Positions 1 through 8,500 of a stretch of DNA of 18,152 bases are shown here, piece after piece. The DNA is from an uncultured Clostridia bacterium. Lineage in GTDB: Bacteria > Bacillota_A > Clostridia > Oscillospirales > Oscillospiraceae. The position numbers and the translations under genes were made by a program. Location: assembly GCA_949289625.1 (NCBI GenBank), contig CASEPH010000130.1, positions 1 to 18,152 of the forward strand. The letters run 5' to 3'. Each line of letters begins with the position of its first letter. The stretch's first letter is position 1. Under the pieces are notes generated by a model. That model was not told the DNA's origin, did not search any database, and saw nothing but the letters and a program-made list of their open reading frames with translations.

Positions 1-1
1 A

Positions 2-928
2 CAGGAAAACGTCAAACGTGCGCTGGAGATCGCTGCGGCTGGTTCCCATAATCTGTTGATGGTGGGCCCGCCCGGTGCAGGGAAAAGCATGCTGGCCAAG
101 CGGCTTCCCTCCATTTTGCCGGATATGACCCGGGAGGAGTCACTGGAGGTGAGCCAGATCTATTCTGTCCAGGGCCTGCTGACTAAGGAACAGCCTTTGG
201 TGACAGAGCGGCCCTTCCGCTCGCCCCATCATACGGTGTCTGCAGTGGGATTGGCTGGGGGCGGTGCCGGCCTGAAACCGGGAGAGATCTCCCTGGCCCA
301 CAATGGCGTGTTGTTCTTGGATGAGCTGCCGGAGTTTTCAAAAGAAGCGCTGGAGATTATGCGGCAGCCCCTGGAGGATGGAAACGTCTCTATATCCAGG
401 GTCACCGGTTCGGTGTCCTATCCCAGTAAATTCATGCTGGTGTGCGCCATGAATCCCTGTAAATGCGGCTGGTACGGCCATCCGTCCGGAAGGTGTGCCT
501 GCTCGCAGACCGCTGTCAAGCAGTATCTTTCCCGGCTTTCGGGACCGCTGCTGGACCGGATTGATTTAATTGTGGAGGTGCCGGCGGTGGATTTTGAAGC
601 GCTGTCGGGACGGGAACAGGGAGAACCCTCAGCAGAGATCAAGCGACGGGTGGATGCGGCCCGGGAGATCCAGACCCGGCGATTTGCCGGGACGGAGGTG
701 CGCTGCAACGGGAATATGACTCCCGCAATTCAGCAGAAAATCTGCCAGCTGGATGAAGCCTGTACGGAGCTGATGCGGCAAGCTTTTTCCCGGATGAATC
801 TAACGGCCCGCAGTTATGACCGGATCCTGCGGGTGGCCAGGACCATCGCGGATCTGGACGGCAGCGAAGAAATTCAAACCCAGCACCTGGCGGAAGCCAT
901 ACAGTACAGGACCTACAAGCTCTCATAA
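2..928 (+). CDS. comM: ComM/YifB-family AAA+ ATPase (Mg-chelatase-like), 5' truncated
   Basis: The reading frame is open from the window edge, so only the C-terminal 308 residues are present. Family members are about 500 residues, so roughly 200 N-terminal residues (the Lon-protease-like domain) lie outside. Seen: Walker A GPPGAGKSM, Walker B VLFLDELPEF, the cysteine cluster MNPCKCGWYG...GRCACS, the conserved SGPLLDRIDL segment, and a C-terminal helical domain with ARSYDRILRVARTIADL, as in Mg_chelatase_C. Known: in transformable Gram-negative bacteria ComM is a hexameric branch-migration helicase that helps integrate incoming DNA. The role in Firmicutes homologues is less certain. The second cysteine motif reads CKC rather than the usual CPC, a mild variation. 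It is followed after 18 bases by a membrane protein gene, probably co-transcribed. The family call is secure; the cellular role is by homology only. Confidence 0.93.
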   Translation, partial: QENVKRALEIAAAGSHNLLMVGPPGAGKSMLAKRLPSILPDMTREESLEVSQIYSVQGLLTKEQPLVTERPFRSPHHTVSAVGLAGGGAGLKPGEISLAHNGVLFLDELPEFSKEALEIMRQPLEDGNVSISRVTGSVSYPSKFMLVCAMNPCKCGWYGHPSGRCACSQTAVKQYLSRLSGPLLDRIDLIVEVPAVDFEALSGREQGEPSAEIKRRVDAAREIQTRRFAGTEVRCNGNMTPAIQQKICQLDEACTELMRQAFSRMNLTARSYDRILRVARTIADLDGSEEIQTQHLAEAIQYRTYKLS

Positions 929-946
929 CGGAGAAGGAGGACGGAC

Positions 947-1888
947 ATGAAGGTAAAACGCTCTGGGTTTGTGTATTCCCTTTACAAAAAGAATATCATC
1001 CATCTATGGATTCTGGCGGCGCTGTTGCTGGCCATCTTTGTGGGGATGCTGGTCAAAAGCCACAATTATCTGCTGAACTATCTGTTTTACCGGGCGGAGC
1101 CGAATCCCCAGAGCCTGGAGGAATTTGTGGAACGGGATGTGCTGGATATCGACACAGTTTGCCAGGACATTGAGGACCACGGTGGAGAGGTGGCCCTCAA
1201 CAGATCAAGAACCACCATGTTTTTTAAGGACAATGTCTACCAGGAAGGGGGACGCTACCGGTTTTCCATTCCCATCGTGCAGGAGAACCTAACGGATACG
1301 GGGATCTACTACGACGACACCTACAAGGCCTATACCGGCATTACGGATCGGACGCAGCTCCAGGAGCTGGTACCCCGGGAGAATTACGTGACGGAGCATC
1401 TGTATTTTTATGAGTATAGCGGGATGCGGTTCCTGCTGGTCATGGACTATGAACTGGAGTCGGAACTGGGAGACAGCCTGCGGGTCACCTTTGCGCCTCT
1501 GGGAATTTATAGCTTGTACATGGTCAAGGATTTGCAGACCGCAGGCTATGAAGGAGAGCTGTACAACTTCTTCATTGACGGACGGGAAACGCCGGTGGAT
1601 TTTGAGGACGACGACTTTAAGGACCTGGTGATGGTGCTGCCCTTTGTGTTGCTGACGCTGATTCCTTCCATTCTGTTTACCGTCTGTCCGGTGCTCCATC
1701 CCACCTATCGCCAGCTGGACAAATTTGCTAGGACGGCCCAGAAGGCGGCGGATCAGGTGGATCAAAACTATGAGGCGTTTGGTGTGGTCTTCGAGGATAA
1801 GAAGGAGATTTATCTGGAGGACTGGCTGGTGAAAAAATCCCTGTTCAAGAATGGCATTGAGAAGAACTATAAAAAGCAAAAAAATTAA
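947..1888 (+). CDS. Unrecognised two-helix membrane protein
   Basis: This is a 313-residue protein I cannot assign to a named family with confidence. Seen: a basic N-terminus, a hydrophobic helix at about residues 18-37, an acidic mixed alpha/beta region of about 190 residues, and a second helix at about 226-250 (MVLPFVLLTLIPSILFTV). A charged C-terminal tail of about 60 residues ends in a lysine-rich stretch. The middle region therefore probably lies outside the membrane, with both termini in the cytoplasm. The start is supported by AAGGAGG at 934-940, six bases before the ATG. It lies 18 bases after the ComM-like gene and directly before a strong terminator, so it is the last gene of that unit. 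No catalytic motif is evident. It may belong to a clostridial domain of unknown function; I would not infer a role from the neighbour. Confidence 0.8.
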   Translation: MKVKRSGFVYSLYKKNIIHLWILAALLLAIFVGMLVKSHNYLLNYLFYRAEPNPQSLEEFVERDVLDIDTVCQDIEDHGGEVALNRSRTTMFFKDNVYQEGGRYRFSIPIVQENLTDTGIYYDDTYKAYTGITDRTQLQELVPRENYVTEHLYFYEYSGMRFLLVMDYELESELGDSLRVTFAPLGIYSLYMVKDLQTAGYEGELYNFFIDGRETPVDFEDDDFKDLVMVLPFVLLTLIPSILFTVCPVLHPTYRQLDKFARTAQKAADQVDQNYEAFGVVFEDKKEIYLEDWLVKKSLFKNGIEKNYKKQKN

Positions 1889-1899
1889 ACTGATTTCAG

Positions 1900-1943
1900 C
1901 AGGGGGCTGTCTCATTTTGTTTTGAGACAGTCCCCTGTTTTTG
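1900..1943 (+). terminator. Rho-independent terminator after the ComM unit
   Basis: A 15-bp stem (1900-1914 with 1923-1937) contains a single G-T wobble, has an 8-base loop (ttttgttt), and is followed by a run of five T. It begins 11 bases after the stop codon of the membrane protein gene, and a new promoter starts just downstream. Confidence 0.9.
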
Positions 1944-1952
1944 TCCTTCTCG

Positions 1953-1981
1953 TTGCGCAAAAGGGGAAAATGATGTATAAT
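1953..1981 (+). promoter_or_regulatory. Sigma-70/SigA-type promoter of the thiI operon
   Basis: The -35 TTGCGC (1953-1958) and a perfect -10 TATAAT (1976-1981) are separated by exactly 17 bases. It sits between the preceding terminator and the thiI start, giving a predicted 5' leader of about 40 nt. Confidence 0.8.
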
Positions 1982-2028
1982 GATCCCGCAAATCAGAAGA
2001 GCATATTTTGAGAATTGGAGAACGATAT

Positions 2029-3207
2029 ATGAACGAAATTTTTCTGCTGAAAATGGGCGAAATTGTCCTGAAGGGGCTCAACCGCTCCACCTTTGAAGGG
2101 CGGCTCCATTCCAATCTGACCAGAAGACTGCGGCCCTATGGAAAATTTAAGATTCGGTTGCTGCAGTCCACGGTGTATGTGGAGCCGGAGGAGGATACCT
2201 GCGATCTGGACGGCGCTTGGGAAGCCTGCAGCCGGGTATTCGGCATTGCGGCCATGAGCCGGAGCCGGGGCTGTGACAAATCCGTAGAGGCCATTGTCCA
2301 GGCCTGCTGCGACTATTTGGGGGATGAAATCGCAATGGCCCGGAGCTTCAAGGTGGAGTCCAAACGGGCGGATAAAAAATTCCCGCTGACATCCATCCAG
2401 GTGTCCCAGGAAGTGGGCGGCCTCCTGGCGGAGGCTTATCCGGAGACGGATGTAGACGTCCATAATCCCGACTATACGGTATATGTGGAGATCCGGGAGG
2501 AACGGGCCTATGTCCATGGACCGGCACAACCGGGTGCCGGCGGCTTGCCTACGGGGGTGGGCGGAAAAACAGCCCTGCTGCTCTCCGGCGGTATCGACAG
2601 CCCGGTGGCAGGCTATATGATCGGGAAACGGGGCGTGGAACTGGAGTGCATCCATTTCTTCAGCTATCCCTATACCTCGGAGCGTGCTAAGGAAAAGGTA
2701 CTGGATCTGGCAAAGCTGATGGCACGGTATTGCGGCCGCATGACGGTGCATGTGGTACCCTTCACCAAGATCCAGGAGGAGATCCGGGATAAGTGTCCGG
2801 AGGAGTATTTTACGCTCATTATGCGCCGCATGATGATGCGTATTGCGGAAAAACTGGCGGAAAAACTGGGCTGTATGTCCCTGACCACCGGGGAAAGCCT
2901 GGGGCAGGTGGCATCCCAGACCATGCAGGCCATGATGGTCACCAACGCTGTGTGCACGCTGCCGGTATTCCGGCCTCTGATCGGCATGGACAAGGAGGAG
3001 ATTATCACGGTTGCCCGGAAGATCGGCACCATGGAAACCTCTATTTTGCCCTATGAGGACTGCTGTACAGTGTTTACGCCCCGGCATCCCAAGACGCGGC
3101 CGTCCCTGAAGGAGATCGAAGCTGTTGAGCAAAACCTGGAGATCGAATCCCTGGTGGACGCGGCAGTGGAGGGCACCGAACCGGTGCATATTCGCGGTGG
3201 AAGATAA
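2029..3207 (+). CDS. thiI: tRNA 4-thiouridine synthetase ThiI
   Basis: ThiI adenylates uridine 8 of tRNA and transfers sulfur to it; in many bacteria it also supplies sulfur for the thiazole of thiamine. Seen in this 392-residue protein: an N-terminal ferredoxin-like region (about 1-75), a THUMP domain (about 80-165), and the PP-loop ATP pyrophosphatase motif SGGIDSP at residues 186-192. The family segments TTGESLGQVASQT and YEDCCTVFTPRHPKTRP follow. Length fits the Firmicutes form without a C-terminal rhodanese domain. I chose ATG 2029 because GGAG at 2017-2020 is well placed and the protein then begins MNEIFLLKMGEIVLKG, as in the family; an in-frame TTG at 2008 would add seven residues. It is first in an operon with a PncC-type gene, which overlaps its 3' end. 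In many Firmicutes a cysteine desulfurase gene precedes thiI; none is present here. Confidence 0.97.
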   Translation: MNEIFLLKMGEIVLKGLNRSTFEGRLHSNLTRRLRPYGKFKIRLLQSTVYVEPEEDTCDLDGAWEACSRVFGIAAMSRSRGCDKSVEAIVQACCDYLGDEIAMARSFKVESKRADKKFPLTSIQVSQEVGGLLAEAYPETDVDVHNPDYTVYVEIREERAYVHGPAQPGAGGLPTGVGGKTALLLSGGIDSPVAGYMIGKRGVELECIHFFSYPYTSERAKEKVLDLAKLMARYCGRMTVHVVPFTKIQEEIRDKCPEEYFTLIMRRMMMRIAEKLAEKLGCMSLTTGESLGQVASQTMQAMMVTNAVCTLPVFRPLIGMDKEEIITVARKIGTMETSILPYEDCCTVFTPRHPKTRPSLKEIEAVEQNLEIESLVDAAVEGTEPVHIRGGR

Positions 3208-3676
3208 AGCTAGAAGCCTGGTGGCGCGATTGAAGGAACGGGGAAGCACCATCTCTACGGCGGAATCCATCACCGGAGGCCGCATTGCGTCTGCCGTTAC
3301 GGCGGTGCCGGGCAGCTCGGAGATTTTTCCGGGTGGGATCGTAAGCTATTGTGACCGGATCAAAGCGGAACTGCTGGGGGTACCGGAGACGCTTTTAAAC
3401 CAGTTTGGGGCAGTATCGGAGCCAGTGGCAATTGCTATGGCGCAGGGAGCAGCACAGCGTCTGAAGACCGATTTTGCTGTCTCTGCCACTGGACTGGCGG
3501 GCCCTGATGGAGATGGCAGCGGTCAGCCGGTGGGAACGGTATTCCTGGGTCTGTATGCCGAAGGAAAGACCTGGTGCAGCCATCTGACCCTGGAGGGGTC
3601 CCGAGAGCAGATTCAGCACCAGGCCGTGGAGCAGGCACTGGAATTGGTTTTGTCTGCCTTGGAGGACAACCTATGA
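3197..3676 (+). CDS. pncC: Stand-alone CinA C-terminal domain, PncC-type NMN amidohydrolase
   Basis: Known role of the family: hydrolysis of nicotinamide mononucleotide to nicotinate mononucleotide plus ammonia, a pyridine-nucleotide salvage step in the cytosol. Seen: about 159 residues covering only the CinA C-terminal domain, with no MoaB-like N-terminal domain. Motifs are AESITGG at 22-28, GGIVSY, IKAELLGVP with Lys56, and the Gly-rich ATGLAGPDGDGSG ending in PVGTVF. Ser24 and Lys56 match the conserved Ser and Lys proposed to be catalytic. The usual AESCTGG has Ile in place of Cys. The start is my choice: GTG 3197 overlaps the thiI 3' end by 11 bases and lacks a close Shine-Dalgarno, so translational coupling is likely. 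A TTG at 3125 would overlap thiI much more and is less plausible. The stop overlaps the crcB start. Confidence 0.88.
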   Translation: MEDKARSLVARLKERGSTISTAESITGGRIASAVTAVPGSSEIFPGGIVSYCDRIKAELLGVPETLLNQFGAVSEPVAIAMAQGAAQRLKTDFAVSATGLAGPDGDGSGQPVGTVFLGLYAEGKTWCSHLTLEGSREQIQHQAVEQALELVLSALEDNL

Positions 3677-4029
3677 TGAATGTTTTTGCAGTAGGTGTGG
3701 GCGGCGCCATCGGGGCCATGCTCCGCTATGGAATTAGTCTGATCCCCTTTCCTGGGGAGTTTCCCTTGGCCACACTGGTGACCAATTTTCTCGGTGCGCT
3801 GGCCATTGGAATTCTGGCGGCCAAGGCGGGACAGATTTCCCCCAGAGCGATGTTGCTGCTGAAGACCGGCGTATGTGGCGGCTTTACCACCTTTTCTACA
3901 TTTTCCCTGGAAGCCTATACGCTGTTCCGGCAGGCCCATTATCTGCTGGCGGGAGGGTATGTGCTGCTGAGCCTGATGCTGTGTCTGACGGGCGTGGGAA
4001 TTGGCCTAATGCTGGGCGCACGCGCCTGA
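3673..4029 (+). CDS. crcB: Fluoride ion channel CrcB/Fluc
   Basis: CrcB/Fluc proteins are small dimeric channels that let fluoride leave the cell. Seen: 118 residues, mostly hydrophobic, with about four membrane helices; GGAIGAMLRYG near the N-terminus; the conserved TNFLG (37-41); and GGFTTFSTFSLE, whose Phe74 and Phe77 correspond to the phenylalanines lining the fluoride path. Length is typical. GGAGGA at 3661-3666 lies six bases before ATG 3673, which overlaps the pncC stop as ATGA; the next codon is also ATG. There is no room for a fluoride riboswitch directly upstream, so expression probably follows the thiI promoter. Only one crcB copy is visible; it could be a homodimer or have a partner elsewhere. 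Confidence 0.95.
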   Translation: MMNVFAVGVGGAIGAMLRYGISLIPFPGEFPLATLVTNFLGALAIGILAAKAGQISPRAMLLLKTGVCGGFTTFSTFSLEAYTLFRQAHYLLAGGYVLLSLMLCLTGVGIGLMLGARA

Positions 4030-4039
4030 GGAGGTATCG

Positions 4040-4753
4040 ATGGAACATAATAGTGATTGCCTGCTGTGCGGTATGCCGCTGCGGTATTGGCAGACGCCTA
4101 AAACACTACACTGCGCCATATGCGGAAAAGCGTTTGAGGCGGAGGTCTCCTGCGAAAGGGGGCATTATGTCTGCGACGCCTGCCACAGCGGCAAGGCGGA
4201 GGCGCTGATCATGGCGGTGTGCAACCATACGACGCTAAAAGACCCAATTGCCATTATGCAGCAATGCATGGATCAGCCCTGTGTGCATATGCACGGTCCG
4301 GAACATCATTTTCTCACGGGAGCCGCGCTGTTGGCTGCATATGCTGGCTGCGGTGGAGCGGTGGATCTGGAGCGGATGCTGCCGGAACTGCTGCGAAGGT
4401 CTAAGCAAGTACCGGGAGGAGCTTGCGGTGCATGGGGCTGCTGCGGGGCTGCGATCAGTGCGGGGATATTTCTGAGCCTTGTGACCGGAAATACGCCCCT
4501 TTCTTCGGATAGCTGGGGAACGTCCATGGCTTTGACGGCAAAGGTCTTGGAACGAATCGCAGCAATTGGAGGGCCCCGCTGCTGTAAGCGGGATTCTTTT
4601 GTTGCAGCACAAACAGCGGCGGAATATGTCAAAGAACACTTGGGAATTTCCATGGAGCTTCCAGAACAGATTTTCTGCCGCTATTTTTCCAATAATGCAC
4701 AGTGTAAAAAGGAGCTATGCCCGTTTTATCCCGCTACAGCACGGGAAATGTGA
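4040..4753 (+). CDS. Cysteine-rich DUF5714-like protein
   Basis: This 237-residue, apparently soluble protein has an N-terminal metal-site-like region and a helical C-terminal part. Seen: CxxC pairs at Cys7/Cys10 and Cys25/Cys28, then Cys38, His42, Cys45, Cys48 and His49 (CERGHYVCDACH). A signature at 125-138 reads PGGACGAWGCCGAA, and Cys residues recur near the C-terminus. This pattern matches my memory of the DUF5714 family, found in methanogens and anaerobic Clostridia; its function is unknown to me. The cysteines could bind zinc or an iron-sulfur cluster, which is inference. AGGAGGT at 4029-4035 sits four bases before the ATG. The gene follows crcB by ten bases, so it is the fourth gene of the thiI operon. 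No convincing terminator follows, so some read-through into the next unit is possible. Confidence 0.8.
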   Translation: MEHNSDCLLCGMPLRYWQTPKTLHCAICGKAFEAEVSCERGHYVCDACHSGKAEALIMAVCNHTTLKDPIAIMQQCMDQPCVHMHGPEHHFLTGAALLAAYAGCGGAVDLERMLPELLRRSKQVPGGACGAWGCCGAAISAGIFLSLVTGNTPLSSDSWGTSMALTAKVLERIAAIGGPRCCKRDSFVAAQTAAEYVKEHLGISMELPEQIFCRYFSNNAQCKKELCPFYPATAREM

Positions 4754-4825
4754 GTGTTGCTGGGCGCGTTAAAACTGGAAAACAGCTGCAAAGCGCATGG
4801 CCGAGAAAAGTTCACAGTGTGTTCA

Positions 4826-4854
4826 TTGCTTTCCAATCCAGAGTATACTATAAT
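4826..4854 (+). promoter_or_regulatory. SigA-type promoter of the MacB-like ABC operon
   Basis: The -35 TTGCTT (4826-4831) and a perfect -10 TATAAT (4849-4854) have a 17-base spacer, 30 bases upstream of the ATPase start. The gap from 4754 to 4825 shows no hairpin terminator and no open frame that looks real. Confidence 0.75.
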
Positions 4855-4884
4855 TTATGTACCAATACATTAGGAGACGTTGCT

Positions 4885-5586
4885 ATGGCTTACATCAAAC
4901 TTGAGGATGTGGTGCGGGTCTATTCCTCCGGTGGAGGAGAGGTCCGGGCCCTCAATGGTGTGAATCTGGAGGTAGAAAAGGGAGAGCTGTGTATCATTGT
5001 CGGTCCCAGCGGCGCTGGAAAGACGACGGTACTGAATCTGCTGGGAGGTATGGATACGGTTACCTCAGGCTCCATCCAGGTGGATGGCCAGGAGATTAGC
5101 GGCCTGCGGGGCAGAAAGCTGACCCAGTATCGGCGGTATGACATTGGATTTGTGTTTCAGTTTTATAATCTGGTGGGCAATCTGACGGCCCTGGAAAATG
5201 TGGAGCTGGCCAGCGAGATCTGCCCGAATCCCATGGATGCCGGGGAAGCCCTGGAGCGTGTGGGATTGGGACACAGGAAAAACAACTTCCCCTCCCAGCT
5301 CTCCGGCGGCGAGCAGCAGCGGGTAGCCATTGCACGGGCCCTGGCGAAGCGGCCTAAGATCCTCCTTTGCGACGAGCCCACCGGCGCGCTGGATTACAAT
5401 ACAGGCAAGGAGGTCCTGCAGCTGTTGCAGGATACCTGCCGCAAAGACGGCATGACGGTTGTCATCATCACCCACAACTCCGCCCTGATGCCCATGGGCG
5501 ACCGGGTCATTCAGATCCGAAACGGTGTGGTGAGCCAGATGTATCAAAACCCTGACCCAACACCCATAGAAAGGATCGAGTGGTAG
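4885..5586 (+). CDS. ABC transporter ATPase, MacB/LolD type
   Basis: This is the cytoplasmic ATP-hydrolysing subunit of a transporter whose permease is the next gene. Seen in 233 residues: Walker [10 protein letters not shown] (40-48), Q-loop VFQFYNLV, signature LSGGEQ (139-144), Walker [13 protein letters not shown] (159-170) and switch His197 in IITHN. The sequence style ([21 protein letters not shown], then the [12 protein letters not shown] segment) is that of the MacB/LolD/BceA mechanotransmission group rather than a nutrient importer. I chose ATG 4885 because AGGAGA (4872-4877) is well placed and the promoter lies just upstream; the longer open frame from 4717 would cross the promoter. 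Its last bases overlap the permease start, as expected for a coupled pair. The substrate is unknown. Confidence 0.95.
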   Translation: MAYIKLEDVVRVYSSGGGEVRALNGVNLEVEKGELCIIVGPSGAGKTTVLNLLGGMDTVTSGSIQVDGQEISGLRGRKLTQYRRYDIGFVFQFYNLVGNLTALENVELASEICPNPMDAGEALERVGLGHRKNNFPSQLSGGEQQRVAIARALAKRPKILLCDEPTGALDYNTGKEVLQLLQDTCRKDGMTVVIITHNSALMPMGDRVIQIRNGVVSQMYQNPDPTPIERIEW

Positions 5587-8500
5587 TGAACAGATGCCTG
5601 CGAAAGGAACTGTATCGAGAGATCCATAATTCCAGAAACCGCTTTTTGTCTATCTTTGTCATGGTGGCTCTGGGGGTACTGTTTCTGGTGGGTCTTCGGT
5701 CGGCGGCGCCGGATATGCGGGCGACGTCGGATTATTTCTTTGACACTACGGGCTTTTATGATGTGCAGATCCTCTCTACCCTGGGCCTGACGGAAGAGGA
5801 TGTGGAGACGTTTTCCCAGACGGAGGGTGTGGAGGCTGCCGAAGGCGGCTGGTCCATAGATGCCTTTGCAACACTAGGTGAGAGCCAGGAAGTGGTGAAG
5901 CTGGAGAGCTTGTCCGCCGACGGATTTAATACCCCCACTGTTTTGGAGGGGAGATTGCCGGAGGCGGCGGATGAGTGCGCCGTGGATGAAAAACTCCTGG
6001 AGACGCTCGATGTCTCTGTGGGGGATACCATCACGCTGGAGCCTGGGGAGGATCTGGAGGACGCTCTAGTCGCACAGAAGTTTACCATTACCGGTGTGGT
6101 GGAGAGCCCCCTGTACATTTCTCTGGATCGAGGCACCAGCACCCTGGGGGATGGCAGTGTCAGCGCATTCCTGCTGCTGCCCCGAGAGAGCTTCCAACTG
6201 GATTACTATACTGTTGTGAATATTAGTGCGGCTGGAGCCGCGGAACTGGACGCCTACGGCGATGAGTACCGGGACCTGATCGGGGAATTGACAGATCGGC
6301 TGGAAACCGTGGCGGAGGAGCGTGCGCAGCTGCGCTATGAGACGTTGATTGCCGATGCGGAAAGCCAGGTGGCGGAGGCCCAGCAGGAGCTAGAGGACGC
6401 CCGGACGGATGCGGAGAACCAGATTGCCGACGGCCAGCAGGAACTGGATGACGCCAGAGCGGAATTGGACGACGGCTGGGCGGAGCTAGAGGAAGCAAGT
6501 GCCTCTTTAAATACTGCACAGTCGGAGCTGGATACCCAGAGAACGGAGACGGAAGACCAGCTTGCCGCGGCGAAACAGGAACTGGATGACAATGAAGCCC
6601 TGCTGGCAGAAAAGCAGGAGGAATTGGATGCTGCCAGTGCCCAGGTAGAGACGCTGCGTCAGCAAACAGAGGCCTATGCGTTGGCTCTTGCGGAGCAGCA
6701 GCGGCAGGTAGAAGAGGCGGAGGCAGCAGGAACACCCATTGACCCGTCTACGCTGATCTATAATCAGGAAACCTTGGATGCTATGGAAGCGGCATTGGCA
6801 CAGGCAGAGTCGGAACTGGCCGCGGGTCAGGCGGAACTGACTGCGGGCAGAGAGCAGCTGGATGCCGGGTGGGCGGAATACAATACCCAGTACCAGTCTG
6901 CCATGACGCAGCTGGATGCTGCCCAAGCGCAGATTGATGATGGCTGGGCGGATTATAACAGCGGAAAAGCGGAACTGGAATCCGGAGAGGCAGAGTATGC
7001 TCAGGGGGTCCAGGACTATGAGGCGGAGATCGCCGATGCGGCGCAGCAGATTGCCGATGGAGAACAGGAATTGCTGGATGGGGAGGACACCTATGCCCAG
7101 GGCGTTGCTGACCTAGAGGAAGCCAAGGCAACGGCGGAAACGGAATTGGCCGACGGCCAGGCGGAGATCGATGAGGCCCTGGAGGAGATCGAGGAGATTC
7201 AGCATGCAGACGTCTATGTGCTGGATCGGGACAGCAACTATGGTTTTGTGAGCTACGACCAGAATGCGACCCGGATGGAGAATCTGGCCAATATGTTCCC
7301 CCTGATCTTCTTTGTGGTAGCCGCGCTGGTGTGCCTGACTACCATGACCCGGATGGTGGAAGAAGAACGGACACAGATTGGCTCCATCAAAGCCATGGGT
7401 TATGATACCATACATATTGCGGCAAAATTCCTGCTCTATGGCGTCTTTGCGGCCCTAAGCGGTTCTGTGGTGGGAGCTGTGATCGGAACTACCCTGATTC
7501 CCTGGGTGATCTTCACCTCCTATGGCGTCATGTATACACTGCCGAATCTGCAATTGCAGATCCATTGGGGACTGTGTCTGGGCGCTACGGCAGCCGGACT
7601 GGTCTGTACGGTGGGTGCCACACTCTGGGCCATGTTCTCCACGGCCCGGTCCAGTCCTGCTGAACTGATGCGGCCCAAAGCTCCCAAGGCTGGCAAGCGG
7701 ATCTTCCTGGAGCGGATTCCCTTCCTGTGGAAACGGTTCACCTTCTCCATGAAGGTCTCCGCACGGAATCTGTTCCGCTATAAAAAGCGGTTTTGGATGA
7801 CGGTGATCGGCGTGGCTGGTTGCACGGCGCTGCTGATTGCGGGGTTGGGTCTCCGCAGCAGCATCTACAGCATCATTGACAACCAATATGGTGAAATTTA
7901 CCTTTACAATGTGCAAGTGGATCTGGACACGGATGTGCGTAATGCGGAGCAAACGGTGGAGGATTATTTGCAGTCAGCGGATAACGTGAGTTCCGTGGCG
8001 GAGGTGGAGTCCAAAACGGTGACCTTCCAAAAGGACGGCACCGGTATTGACGGCTATCTCACCGCCACGGATGATCCGGAGGCCCTGTATACTCAGATTG
8101 ACCTTCATGATATGGAAACCGGCGAGCATCTGGATATTCCGGAGGACGGCGTTCTCATCGACGAAAAACTGGCAGAATTGCTGGATGTGGAGGTGGGAGA
8201 CGAAATTACCATTGACTGTGGCAATATAGTTTCCGTTCCTGTGCGAGGAATTTATGAACACTACATTTACCACTATGCCTATATGACAGCCGAAACCTAT
8301 GAGAAGCTGACTGGGGAAGACTATGGGGCCAACAGAGTCTTTGTATCCACGCAAGACACCTCAGACCAGGCTGTTTCTCAGCTCTGTGAGGCTTTACTGG
8401 GGCTCAAAGGGGTCAGCAGCGCATCCAATCTGGTGTCTACGGCTCTGTCCTTCCGAAATACGCTGGAGGCGGTCAATGCAGCGGTGACCATTATCATTTT

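Noticed and set aside
1993..3285. Long open frame on the minus strand opposite thiI
   Set aside because: It is a shadow of the thiI codon pattern, has no ribosome site or recognisable domain, and thiI is certain. The same applies to long minus-strand frames at 11187-12380, 13603-14601 and 15776-16795.
3640..3672. Possible fluoride riboswitch before crcB
   Set aside because: The crcB start overlaps the pncC stop, so there is no leader, and no riboswitch-like fold is visible in the coding sequence.
4754..4825. Terminator between the DUF5714-like gene and the ABC operon
   Set aside because: I found no GC-rich hairpin followed by a T-run here.
4717..4884. N-terminal extension of the ABC ATPase
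   Set aside because: The frame is open but crosses a clear promoter, and a well-placed Shine-Dalgarno supports ATG 4885.
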